This document shows, one piece after another, positions 8,477-16,402 of a DNA stretch of 64,000 bases. Each line of letters begins with the position of its first letter. The first letter of the stretch is position 1. This stretch comes from Halostella salina (lineage in GTDB: Archaea > Halobacteriota > Halobacteria > Halobacteriales > Natronoarchaeaceae), in the NCBI RefSeq assembly GCF_003675855.1, contig NZ_RCIH01000001.1:186001-250000 (forward strand). The letters run 5' to 3'. The notes beneath the pieces were generated by a model. That model saw only the letters and a list, made by a program, of their open reading frames with translations, was not told the origin of the DNA and ran no database searches. The position numbers were made by a program, and so were the translations under genes.

Positions 8477-9400
8477 ATGGCAACGGCACAGGGGGACGAC
8501 GCCGAGACGGTGCTCGCGGACCTCGAACTGACGCGGAGCCTCACCATCCAGATGGCCGCGCTCTCGACGCTCGGGTTCGTCGTCGGCGCGGCCGTGCTCG
8601 GCGTCGTCTATCAGGCGGCCACGGGCCATCCGGCGGCGTTTCGGTTCGCGCCGGCCGGCGTCGGCTGGTGGACCGACGCGCTGAACCTGCTGGTGATCGC
8701 ATTTCTGGCGACGGCGTTTGTCGTGCCCCACGAACTGCTGCACGGGCTCGCGATCCGCCACTACGGCGGCGAGGCGCGGTACGGCGTCGGCGTCGCGCAC
8801 TTCATCCTCCCGTACGCCTACGCGACGACTGACCACGAGTTCACCCGCGACCAGTTCGTCGTCGTCCTCCTGACGCCGCTGGTCGTGCTGACGGCGGTCG
8901 GGCTGCCGGCGATGCTCGCCTTCGAATGGGGGTGGCTGATCGTCCCGCTCGCGGCCAACGCGGCCGGGGCGGTGGCGGACCTCTGGATGACGCTGACGCT
9001 GGTCGGCTACCCGTCACACGTCCGCCTGCAGGACCATCCCGACGGGGTCCGGATCCTCGGCCGGCCCGGCGACCGGCCGGGGACGCTGTCCGTGACGGCG
9101 CTGGTCTGGGACGCGCTCGCGGGGGCCGCCGTCGCCGCGCTCGGCGTACTGGTCCTGCTGGCGGTCGCCGGGCCGTTCGTGCTTTCGGCGCTCGGCGTCG
9201 AGTCGCTCACCGTCGGCACGCCCGGGACGATCACGTACCTGTTCTCGTTCGTGAACACGCCGACCGAAATATCGCTCGGCGTCGGTCCCGGCGTTCTGGT
9301 GGTCGGGGCCGTCGTGGGGCTGACGTACGCGTTCGCTCGGAGCTACCGGCGGAGCGCCGCGGCGGGCGAGCCACGCGCCGACGCGGACCCCGGCCGCTGA
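8477..9400 (+). CDS. DUF3267-family membrane protein with an HExxH motif
   Basis: A 307-residue polytopic membrane protein with about five or six hydrophobic segments. The motif 'VPHELLHGLAIRHYGG' near residue 95 is the HExxH signature of DUF3267, a family that resembles membrane zinc metalloproteases. 'GAVADLWMTLTLV' about 60 residues later could supply the third ligand. Protease activity is inferred only from the motif. It precedes the first MATE exporter in the same direction, with roughly 90 bases between. Confidence 0.8.
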   Translation: MATAQGDDAETVLADLELTRSLTIQMAALSTLGFVVGAAVLGVVYQAATGHPAAFRFAPAGVGWWTDALNLLVIAFLATAFVVPHELLHGLAIRHYGGEARYGVGVAHFILPYAYATTDHEFTRDQFVVVLLTPLVVLTAVGLPAMLAFEWGWLIVPLAANAAGAVADLWMTLTLVGYPSHVRLQDHPDGVRILGRPGDRPGTLSVTALVWDALAGAAVAALGVLVLLAVAGPFVLSALGVESLTVGTPGTITYLFSFVNTPTEISLGVGPGVLVVGAVVGLTYAFARSYRRSAAAGEPRADADPGR

Positions 9401-9490
9401 CACCGGTCGCCCCGCCGGGCGGTTCATCACCCGGTGTCGGGGGGTTCCTCGATCTCAAGACCTTTGACCGCGAGCGGCCGATCCGGGATC

Positions 9491-10960
9491 GTGTCGTGGA
9501 GCCGTCCGCCGAACCCGTTCCGGCTGGCGCTGCTGTGGGTCGGGACCCTGCTCGCGCGCGCCGGCCTGCTCGACCGCCGGAGAGCGGAGCGGACGACCGA
9601 CCTGGCGTGGCCCCGGATCGTCACGGGCGTCGCCCGAATGTCCAAGTCCGCGGCGGACGTGGCGATGGTCGGCGTCGCGCTCGGCCCGGCGGCGATCGCC
9701 GGCGTCGGCTTCGCCACGCCGTTCTGGGGGATCGCGTTCGCGCTCGGGGCCGGCGTCGCCGGCGCGACCATCGGCCTCGTCTCGCAGCGGTACGGGGCCG
9801 ACGCCGACGACCTGACGCTTGCCGTCACGACGAGCGCGCTGGTCGTCCTCGCGTTCACGCTGCCGGTCGCGGCGCTGTATCTCGCGGTCCCGCGGGAACT
9901 GATCGCGCTGCTCGGCGGCGACCCCGGGACGGTCGCGTACGGCGCTGACTACCTCGCGGTCGTCGCCGTCGCCGTCCCCGTCGCCGGGCTGAACCTGATC
10001 GCGAGTCGCACGCTCGTCGGGGCCGACGACGCGTGGACGCCGATGGTGCTCCGGACGGTCGGGGCCGCGGTCAACGTCGCCATCAACGCCGTGCTCATCT
10101 TCGGGCTCGACATGGGCGTCGTCGGGGCGGCGGCCGGCACCGTCGCCGCCAACGTGCTCGTCCTCTCGGCGTTTGCCGTCGGCTTCGCGGGCTGGCGGCT
10201 CCCCGTCGTCGGGGAGTTCCCCGTCACGCTGTCGCTCGCCGGCCCGCTCGTCACGCTCGCGGAGGTCCGCGACGTGGTGTCGATCGGCGTCCCGCTCGTG
10301 TTCACCAACCTCGCGCGCCGCGCCGCCCAGTTCCCGATGCTCGCCATCGTCGCGCTGTTCGGGTCGGACGTGGTCGCTGCGTTCGTCATCGCCCGGCGCG
10401 TCCGCGACCTGCTCGACACGCCCGGCTGGGGGTTCTCGCTGGCCTCCAGCAGCCTCGTCGGGCAGGAACTCGGCGTCGGCGACGAGGGCGACGCCGAGAC
10501 GTACGCCCGCGAGGTGCTCCGGTTCGGCGTCGCCGTCTACGTCCTCGGGGCCGCCGCGGTGTTGCTGCTCGCCGAGCAGGTCGGCCGGCTGTTCGTCGAC
10601 GACCCCTCGATCCTCCCGCTCGTGACGGCGTTCATCGTCGTCGCCTGCGTCAGCGTCGTGTTCCGCGGCGTGAGCGGCGGCGCGACCGGACCGCTCCGCG
10701 CCAGCGGCGACACGCGCTGGCCGTTCTACGGGCAGGCGCTCGGCCTCTACGCGTTCTCGCTACCCGTCGCCTATCTCGGCGCGGTGTCGGTGCCGGTCCC
10801 CGGGATCGGCACGCTGCCGGCGCTCGGTATCGGGGCGCTGTACGTCGCGCTGGTGCTGGAGACGCTCGTCCCCGCCGTCGTCACCTACTACCGGTTCGCC
10901 GGCGGCCGCTGGAAGGCGATCAGCCGGTCGTACCGACCCGAACCGTCGGCGGGGGATTAG
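9491..10960 (+). CDS. MATE-family efflux transporter (first of two)
   Basis: A 489-residue membrane protein with about twelve hydrophobic segments and the MATE pattern 'MSKSAADVAMVGVALGPAAIAGVGFATPFWG' near the N-terminus. MATE proteins export cationic compounds using Na+ or H+ gradients. I chose the GTG of VSWSRPPNPFRLALL because a weak TATA-like run lies 27 bases upstream and because the preceding extension is Ser/Gly-rich and atypical; an alternative GTG lies at 9434. A second, diverged MATE gene follows in the same direction. Confidence 0.85.
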   Translation: MSWSRPPNPFRLALLWVGTLLARAGLLDRRRAERTTDLAWPRIVTGVARMSKSAADVAMVGVALGPAAIAGVGFATPFWGIAFALGAGVAGATIGLVSQRYGADADDLTLAVTTSALVVLAFTLPVAALYLAVPRELIALLGGDPGTVAYGADYLAVVAVAVPVAGLNLIASRTLVGADDAWTPMVLRTVGAAVNVAINAVLIFGLDMGVVGAAAGTVAANVLVLSAFAVGFAGWRLPVVGEFPVTLSLAGPLVTLAEVRDVVSIGVPLVFTNLARRAAQFPMLAIVALFGSDVVAAFVIARRVRDLLDTPGWGFSLASSSLVGQELGVGDEGDAETYAREVLRFGVAVYVLGAAAVLLLAEQVGRLFVDDPSILPLVTAFIVVACVSVVFRGVSGGATGPLRASGDTRWPFYGQALGLYAFSLPVAYLGAVSVPVPGIGTLPALGIGALYVALVLETLVPAVVTYYRFAGGRWKAISRSYRPEPSAGD

Positions 10961-11114
10961 GGGCGGTCGCCCGTCCGACCTTCCCCGTTCGTCGGACTTT
11001 TGATGCGGCCGCCGATACGTTTCGACGTTCTATGCGAGCCGCCCCCTTCGCCTCCGTCCGGTCGCCCCCGGACCCGCGAACCGCCCCGAACGCCCCGCCG
11101 ACGGTGATCCGCGG

Positions 11115-12599
11115 ATGAGCGCAGGCGACGGTTCCGGGCCCGTCTCCCGGCTGGTCGCTGGCCTCCGCGCCCGCGTCGGGACGGTGTTCAAGACGCGCGA
11201 CGAGTTCGACCTCACCGAGGGCAGCATCGCCCGGCCGCTGTTCTACCTCTCGCTTCCCATCGTCGTCACGAACCTGCTCCAGACCGCGTACAACCTCGTC
11301 GACACGATCTGGCTGGGCCGGTACAGCACGGACGCGCTGGCGGCGATCAGCGTCGCCTTCCCGGTCGTCTTCTTCCTGATCTCGCTCGGACTCGGCATCT
11401 CCATCGCCGGGAGCATCCTCGTCGCCCAGAACGTCGGCGCGGACGACGAGGCCCAGGCCGAGTTCGCCGCCTCGCAGACGGTCACGTTCGCCGTCGTCGC
11501 GTCGGTGATCCTCGGCGGCGTCGGCTACTTCGTCGTCGAGGACATCCTCCGTCTGCTCGGCACCGACGCCGGCGTGTTGCCGGGCGCGACCGCGTACCTG
11601 CAGATCATCTCGCTCGGCATGGTGTTCATGTTCGCCTTCTTCGTGTTCATGTCGCTGATGCGGGGGTACGGCGACACGATCACGCCGATGGTCGTGATGT
11701 TCGTCACCGTCGTGGTCAACATGGTGCTCGACCCCTTCCTCATCTTCGGGTGGGGACCGTTCCCCCGGCTCGGCATCGAGGGGGCGGCGTACGCGACGGT
11801 GTTCTCGCGGGCGCTGGCGACCGTCATCGGGATGGGGATCATGTTCCGGGGCAACCGCGGCGTTCAGATCCGCCTCGGCCAGATGAAACCCGACCTCGGC
11901 TACCTCCGCAAGCTCCTGCGAGTCGGCGTTCCCGCCTCCGTCGAGGGGACCGGCAACGCCATCGCGGTGAACCTGATGCTCGTCATCGTCAACACGTTCC
12001 CCACCGTCGTCGTCGCCGCCTACGGCGTCGGCGTGCGGATGTTCTCGGTGATCTTCCTGCCCGCCATCGCCGTCGGCCGGGGCGTCGAGACGATGGCCGG
12101 GCAGAACATCGGTGCCGGCGAGGAGGACCGCGCGGCGACGGCCTCCCACTTCGCCGCCCGCGCGATGTTTTTCGTCCTCGCCGGGGCCGGCGTGCTCGTC
12201 TGGCTCGGCGCGGGGAACATCGTCGCGGTGTTCTCCGACGACCCGCAGGTCGTCGAGGTCGGGCGGCTGTTCCTGCGCTACGTCGCGCCGACCTTCGGCT
12301 TCACCGGCATCTTCCACGCCTACAAGGGGGCGTTCCGCGGTGCCGGGCAGACGCTCACGGCGGCGGCTGTCTCGATCGCCATGCTCGGCGGGATCCGCCT
12401 CCCGGTCGCCTGGTTCGCCGCCGGTCCGTTCGGCCCCGAGGGCATCTGGCTGGCCTTCGCGGTGTCGAACGTCTGCGGCGCGGTCATGGGGTACGCGTGG
12501 TACCGCCGCGGCACCTGGCGCGACGGCGACCTCACCGGGGATGCGGCCGCTCCCGGCGCGGCGGACGCCGGCGACGCCGACGTGGACCCGGTCGACTGA
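11115..12599 (+). CDS. MATE-family efflux transporter (second of two)
   Basis: A 494-residue membrane protein with about twelve segments. The core starts 'EGSIARPLFYLSLPIVVTNLLQTAYNLVDTIWLGRY', the typical first MATE helix, and the second half repeats it ('LRVGVPASVEGTGNAIAV'). The C-terminal tail is rich in Ala, Asp and Gly. It is not a close copy of the preceding MATE protein, so the pair is not a recent duplication. A 28-codon reading frame ends in its start codon. Confidence 0.88.
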   Translation: MSAGDGSGPVSRLVAGLRARVGTVFKTRDEFDLTEGSIARPLFYLSLPIVVTNLLQTAYNLVDTIWLGRYSTDALAAISVAFPVVFFLISLGLGISIAGSILVAQNVGADDEAQAEFAASQTVTFAVVASVILGGVGYFVVEDILRLLGTDAGVLPGATAYLQIISLGMVFMFAFFVFMSLMRGYGDTITPMVVMFVTVVVNMVLDPFLIFGWGPFPRLGIEGAAYATVFSRALATVIGMGIMFRGNRGVQIRLGQMKPDLGYLRKLLRVGVPASVEGTGNAIAVNLMLVIVNTFPTVVVAAYGVGVRMFSVIFLPAIAVGRGVETMAGQNIGAGEEDRAATASHFAARAMFFVLAGAGVLVWLGAGNIVAVFSDDPQVVEVGRLFLRYVAPTFGFTGIFHAYKGAFRGAGQTLTAAAVSIAMLGGIRLPVAWFAAGPFGPEGIWLAFAVSNVCGAVMGYAWYRRGTWRDGDLTGDAAAPGAADAGDADVDPVD

Positions 12600-12627
12600 C
12601 AGCGGTTGCGCTCGGCTGACGACGCCG

Positions 12628-12807
12628 CTACTCCACGCCCAGAACTCGTGCGATCTCGTCCTCGTCGAGCAGGTCGACCAGCGACGCCTCCTCGCTCCGG
12701 TAGGCGTCCAGTTCCTCGTCGGTCAGTCGCTCCCGGAGTTCCGCGTCGCCCAGTCGGGCTTCGAGCGTGTCGTCGATGTCTTCGGGGTCGTAGCCGGATA
12801 CTGGCAT
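12628..12807 (-). CDS. Small acidic protein, unknown function
   Basis: A 59-residue, highly acidic protein starting MPVSGYDPEDIDDTLEARL and ending EIARVLGVE. It is predicted to be helical with no membrane segment or cysteine. The composition fits haloarchaeal coding sequence and it sits convergent to the second MATE gene. I do not recognise a family. The short helix-rich form and 'DEDEIARVLG' ending could suit a small DNA- or protein-binding adaptor, but that is only a guess. Confidence 0.6.
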   Translation of the reverse strand: MPVSGYDPEDIDDTLEARLGDAELRERLTDEELDAYRSEEASLVDLLDEDEIARVLGVE

Positions 12808-13037
12808 GTGGTGGTGTACTACATGCGGAAACTTAGCGTTCCGGGCGCGTTCAGTGATACGTTCCGTGCTTCAGCGACTCGTTCGCGGGATTGATTTTGT
12901 CGATTCTCGTCGCCCTTGCCTCCGTTCTCGTGGTCTGTGTCGCTCCGGCGTGGCGGGTCGGCGAGGTCGTTCGATAGGCCAGAACGGAAATGCTGGCCTG
13001 TGTCTATAGGCGGAGCAGCCGAATGCCTCCGGGATGA

Positions 13038-13058
13038 CGAGAGAGCTTTGCTCTCTCG
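13038..13058. repeat. Perfect 9-bp stem hairpin
   Basis: Arms 'cgagagagc' and 'gctctctcg' are exactly complementary around a three-base loop. It sits in non-coding DNA and could be a terminator-like hairpin or an element remnant. Confidence 0.7.
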
Positions 13059-13535
13059 AACCACTTGACTTCGAGGCAGTTCACCGTACAGCAGCCCGCT
13101 TATCCGCAAGAATACGTGAATTCACCGAGTGTACTCCGCGGAATATGCCGTTCCGCTTGCGGGCGAACTACTGCACGAGCGCACCTGCAAAAAGCGCGAG
13201 AAACGGGACACTCGGTCGTCTTACAGTCGTTTGCCCCGGCCCGACCTGAACGGCCGGGACTGAGCTGAGGGGCGTTCCTTCGTCCGTTCGATCGAATACC
13301 GCAGATACGCCGTACATCTCCGTATAGACCCGTGATTTCGGGGGTTCGCCGACGACTATCGCGGATCTCGATGAAAGCCCGCGATACCCGGAAAACGCCG
13401 CGCTCAATGCTTTCAGGACGGGAATCCCTCGTCGAGCCACCAGCTGCCCAATACTACGCAAGCAGATATATCCGGGTGGTATCGTTCCTGTTGTGTTGTA
13501 CATCTACGTTCCGTCTTTCGATTACTCACTTTGCT

Positions 13536-13549
13536 ATTTTATATAAAAT
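13536..13549. promoter_or_regulatory. AT-only palindrome that can act as a TATA box on either strand
   Basis: 'attttatataaaat' reads the same on both strands. On the minus strand it lies 33 bases before the ATG of a 111-codon frame ending at 13168. Confidence 0.4.
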
Positions 13550-13710
13550 ATGCATTATTAGGTTTCGCCCCGTCCGAATTCGGGCAGTACAGGGCAACTC
13601 GTCCGAGCGGACGGGTCGACTTCGTACGTTTCGTCTTTGCAGTCGGCTTTTCGTGCTCCATCGATGCACAACCGGCTCCGAGACACCTCCTTACCGGAGA
13701 ATACGCTAGT

Positions 13711-13836
13711 TGTACGATTCCGGAGCATGTCCAAGAAGACGGATACTGCCCGCTCCACACTCGAAACCGGTGTATGGTGGGTGTACTGAACGGCATGGAC
13801 CCGGGCTCTCAGCAACCGGCATGCCGGAATCGTACA
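13711..13836. repeat. 13-bp inverted repeat with a 100-base spacer
   Basis: 'tgtacgattccgg' (13711-13723) is matched exactly in reverse complement at 13824-13836. The partner motif 'catg' adjoins each arm with a small offset. The layout resembles the ends of a very small non-autonomous element. Confidence 0.55.
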
Positions 13837-14038
13837 CCCCACGAACGTGTATCGGTACTCAGGGCTTCCGTCTGTTCCACCCAACTTTCGCTACGTCAGG
13901 TGTCCCCGATCGGTCACCAGTTGCAGTCGACACCATGCGTCCACCGTTCTCTCGGGACAGACAACACGACACGGAACTCGGACGCAGACTGTCGGTTTGT
14001 ACTCCTCGTCGATGATGCTACTGCACCCAGTGTTATCT

Positions 14039-14064
14039 GCGCGCCTGCACCGGTGCAGGCGCGC
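14039..14064. repeat. 26-bp perfect palindrome before the HNH gene
   Basis: Thirteen bases (gcgcgcctgcacc) are followed directly by their exact reverse complement with no loop. It ends 20 bases before the ATG of the HNH endonuclease gene, where the transcript start would be expected. A dimeric protein operator, a cleavage site or a cruciform are all possible. Confidence 0.8.
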
Positions 14065-14084
14065 TGTCGTGCCTGCGAGAACCA

Positions 14085-14912
14085 ATGAACATCGCTCTCG
14101 AAACGCCGGACTCGTGTCCACAGTGTAATCGAACGTTCGAAACCGAACGGGGACTGCGCGTCCACCACAGTCGCGTCCACGGGGAAACCCTGCCGAATCG
14201 GGTTTGCCCGATATGTCGGACAGAATTTCATTCGAGTTACGAGAAGACGTACTGCTCGCAAGCGTGCCTTGATGAGGGAACCTCGAACAGCGGGACCGAG
14301 AATCCGAACTACCGGGGCGGGAAGTCAGTAACCGCATGCACGCTTTGTGATTCGAAGTTCGAATACTACCCCTCGCAGAAGGCGGGTCTCTACTGCCCGG
14401 ACTGTGTCGAGACGGAACAGTGGCGAGTCGTCCCCGAACGCACCGGCGAACGGAATCCACAGTGGAACGGTGGAAAACGAGCCCTCGAATGTGCTGTCTG
14501 TGCGCAGTCTATCGACCGATATCCGAGCAACTTAGGCGAGGTCGCTGTCTGCGGCGAGGACTGTCGTCGTCAATGGTTGTCCGATTCGTTCACCGGTGAC
14601 GGGCATCCGAACTGGAACGGCGGCGGGAACGGTGCGTACGGGACGGGTTGGAGTGCGGTACGAAGGCAGGCTCTCGAACGAGATGGGTACCGCTGTATCG
14701 TCTGTGACACGTCCGCGGACGAACTCGGCCGAAACCCCGACGTCCATCATCTCGTCCCTGTCCGAACGTTCATCGAATCCGCGGACCACACCAGAGAGGA
14801 CGCGCATTTCCTCGATAACGTCGTCTCGCTGTGTATCAACTGTCACCGCAAAGCCGAGTTCGGCAAGATATCTCCGGAACGACTCCGAGCATTGCGGGAC
14901 GGTGATAACTGA
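14085..14912 (+). CDS. HNH endonuclease with N-terminal zinc finger and repeated CxxC modules
   Basis: A 275-residue protein, probably a DNA-cleaving nuclease. Residues 11-33 form a C2H2-type finger (CPQC ... HHSRVH). Three cysteine-pair modules follow, each closed by a repeated Asn-Pro-Asn/Gln-Trp/Tyr-x-Gly-Gly-Lys-type motif (NPNYRGGK, NPQWNGGK, HPNWNGGG). The C-terminal HNH nuclease has 'RDGYRCIVCD', 'VHHLVPV' and 'NVVSLCINCHRKAE', with metal-binding cysteines and catalytic His. No methylase or recombinase partner is nearby. The gene sits in the gene-poor stretch beside tRNA-His, which suggests that it arrived with a mobile element. Confidence 0.85.
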   Translation: MNIALETPDSCPQCNRTFETERGLRVHHSRVHGETLPNRVCPICRTEFHSSYEKTYCSQACLDEGTSNSGTENPNYRGGKSVTACTLCDSKFEYYPSQKAGLYCPDCVETEQWRVVPERTGERNPQWNGGKRALECAVCAQSIDRYPSNLGEVAVCGEDCRRQWLSDSFTGDGHPNWNGGGNGAYGTGWSAVRRQALERDGYRCIVCDTSADELGRNPDVHHLVPVRTFIESADHTREDAHFLDNVVSLCINCHRKAEFGKISPERLRALRDGDN

Positions 14913-14995
14913 ACAGGCGGCCTCTCGAATCGGAACCCGACACGAGACGACGCACTGTCTGGTTTAAATTCTAGTAGAATATGAATAAATTAAGG

Positions 14996-15069
14996 GTCCA
15001 GGTGCGAGAATTGAACCCGCGTCTCAGCCTCCACAAGGCTGAAGGATAGTCCACTACCCCAACCCGGAC
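14996..15069 (-). tRNA. tRNA-His (anticodon GTG)
   Basis: The 74-base gene folds as a cloverleaf. The anticodon stem CAGCC/GGCTG encloses the loop TTGTGGA, giving anticodon GTG for His. The T-arm is gcggg-ttcaatt-ctcgc, and the acceptor stem is tccgggt/acctgga with one G-U pair. A G immediately before position 1 pairs with C73, the histidine identity element, and is encoded in the DNA. CCA is not encoded. Transcription is toward the HNH gene. Confidence 0.93.
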
Positions 15070-15092
15070 ACATCTACGAGTAACAGACGAGG

Positions 15093-15100
15093 AATTAAAA
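15093..15100 (-). promoter_or_regulatory. TATA-like box for tRNA-His
   Basis: On the minus strand this reads 'ttttaatt' and is centred 27 bases before the tRNA 5' end. Confidence 0.6.
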
Positions 15101-15227
15101 TACGTTACGGCTCCGAGCTGTGGGTGACAAACGTCCACGTACCGGACGGTGCGCCGCGGACGAAGAAACCTGTACCGGGTGGTTCGTTGGCCCCCGATCC
15201 TATCCGTCGGGCGGCCGATCCCACGAT

Positions 15228-16250
15228 ATGCGCGCCGCGGCCTTCACTGAACTGACCGGCCCGGACGGGGTGTCGATCGTCGAACAGCCGACGCCGGATC
15301 CGGGGCCCGGCGAGGCGGTCGTCGACGTGGAGGCGTGTTCGATCAACCGCCACGACCTCTGGATACTGGAGGGGGACTCGGCGATGGTCGACGCCGACGA
15401 CCTGCCGTTCGTAAGCGGGCTCGACGTGGCCGGAACCGTGAGTGAGGTGGGTGCGGGAGTCGCGGAAGTTGAACCGGGCGACCGCGTCCTGCTCTGTCCG
15501 AACCAGACCTGCGGGCGCTGTCGGTTCTGCCGCGAGGGGCCGGAGAACCGCTGCGAATCGTTCTCGCTGTACCACGGCGGGCTGGCGGCGTCGGCACGCG
15601 TCGCGGCCGACCGCCTGATCCCGATCCCCGAGGGCGTCGACGCGACGACGGCGGCGACCCTGCCGACGGCGTACCTGACCGCCTATCACATGCTTCGGCA
15701 GGCCTCGGTCGAACCGGGCGACCTGCTGTTCGTGCCGGGCGCGACGGGCGGGGTGGGCGTCGCGAGCGTCCAGCTCGCCGACGTGCTCGGCGTCCGGACG
15801 GTCGGCACTTCGTCGTCGGCAGCGAAGCTCGACCGCGTCGCGGAGCTGGGCGCGGACCACACGGTGCTGGGAATCGATCCGGACGACCTCCGCGAATCGG
15901 TCGGTGCTGTCGGCGATCCGGACGCGGTCGTCAACCACCTCGGCGGCCCCTACACGGAACTCGGGCTCGACCTCCTCCGGCGCGGCGGGCGGATGGTCGT
16001 CTGCGGGCGCACCGCGGGCGGCCGGTCCGAGATAGACGTGCCCGACCTCTTTCTGGGCCACAAGCAGGTGATCGGCAGCACGATGGGCACACAGGCCGAT
16101 CTGGAGCGGCTCGTCGACCTGGTTGCGGCGGGGGACCTCGACCCGGCCGTCGACCGGACGTATCCCCTGTCAGAGACCGGTGCAGCCTTCGCCGCGATGC
16201 AGGACCGCGAGACGGTCGGCAAGATCGTGGTCACGAACGCCCGCGAGTGA
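15228..16250 (+). CDS. Zinc-binding alcohol dehydrogenase / quinone oxidoreductase
   Basis: A 340-residue medium-chain dehydrogenase/reductase. 'CSINRHDLWILEG' marks the catalytic lobe and 'CPNQTCGRCRFCREGPENRC' the four-cysteine structural zinc site. The Rossmann fingerprint 'VPGATGGVGVASVQLADVLG' is near residue 165. I chose the ATG of MRAAAFTEL, the usual family start; upstream in-frame codons look non-coding. The family reduces quinones or oxidises alcohols with NAD(P)H; substrate unknown. It is the paralogue of the dehydrogenase at 7.3 kb but is clearly diverged. Confidence 0.85.
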   Translation: MRAAAFTELTGPDGVSIVEQPTPDPGPGEAVVDVEACSINRHDLWILEGDSAMVDADDLPFVSGLDVAGTVSEVGAGVAEVEPGDRVLLCPNQTCGRCRFCREGPENRCESFSLYHGGLAASARVAADRLIPIPEGVDATTAATLPTAYLTAYHMLRQASVEPGDLLFVPGATGGVGVASVQLADVLGVRTVGTSSSAAKLDRVAELGADHTVLGIDPDDLRESVGAVGDPDAVVNHLGGPYTELGLDLLRRGGRMVVCGRTAGGRSEIDVPDLFLGHKQVIGSTMGTQADLERLVDLVAAGDLDPAVDRTYPLSETGAAFAAMQDRETVGKIVVTNARE

Positions 16251-16325
16251 CGGAACGGGGTGGGCCTGTCGCGGCATCGAGACGGTCGGTGCTTGCCCCA
16301 GACATGCCGTCCCCGGCTCATTCCG

Positions 16326-16336
16326 ACGTTTTAGTA
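16326..16336 (+). promoter_or_regulatory. TATA-like box before an upstream reading frame
   Basis: 'acgttttagta' is centred about 27 bases before an ATG at 16358, predicting a leaderless transcript that begins with a 14-codon frame rather than with the CBS/CorC gene. Confidence 0.4.
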
Positions 16337-16357
16337 GGTGGAGCGAGATAGGGGGGT

Positions 16358-16402
16358 ATGGACACACTGAACGGTCGCACTTCCGGCCCCTACCGATGGT
16401 AA
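16358..16402 (+). CDS. Possible 14-residue leader peptide (uORF)
   Basis: The frame encodes MDTLNGRTSGPYRW and its TAA overlaps the first codons of the downstream membrane-protein gene, which begins at 16396 in another frame. Its position relative to the TATA-like box fits a leaderless start. The overlap would couple translation of the two. No run of one amino acid or stalling motif is seen, so it may be chance. Confidence 0.3.
   Translation: MDTLNGRTSGPYRW

Larger units (their letters stand above)
12808..14084. other. Gene-poor stretch with several inverted repeats
   Basis: About 1.28 kb in which no reading frame has haloarchaeal codon bias or a recognisable domain. It contains a hairpin at 13038-13058, a TATA-like palindrome at 13536-13549, a 13-base inverted repeat (13711-13723 and 13824-13836), and a long palindrome at its right end. 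GC is lower around 13500-13560. One 111-codon frame on the minus strand (13168-13503) begins 33 bases after the TATA-like palindrome, but its product is basic and matches nothing I know. Taken together this looks like the decayed remains of a mobile or integrated element. Confidence 0.6.

Noticed and set aside
12808-14995. Attachment-site copy of the tRNA-His 3' end
   Set aside because: I looked for its terminal 20-25 bases in the gene-poor zone and found no copy.
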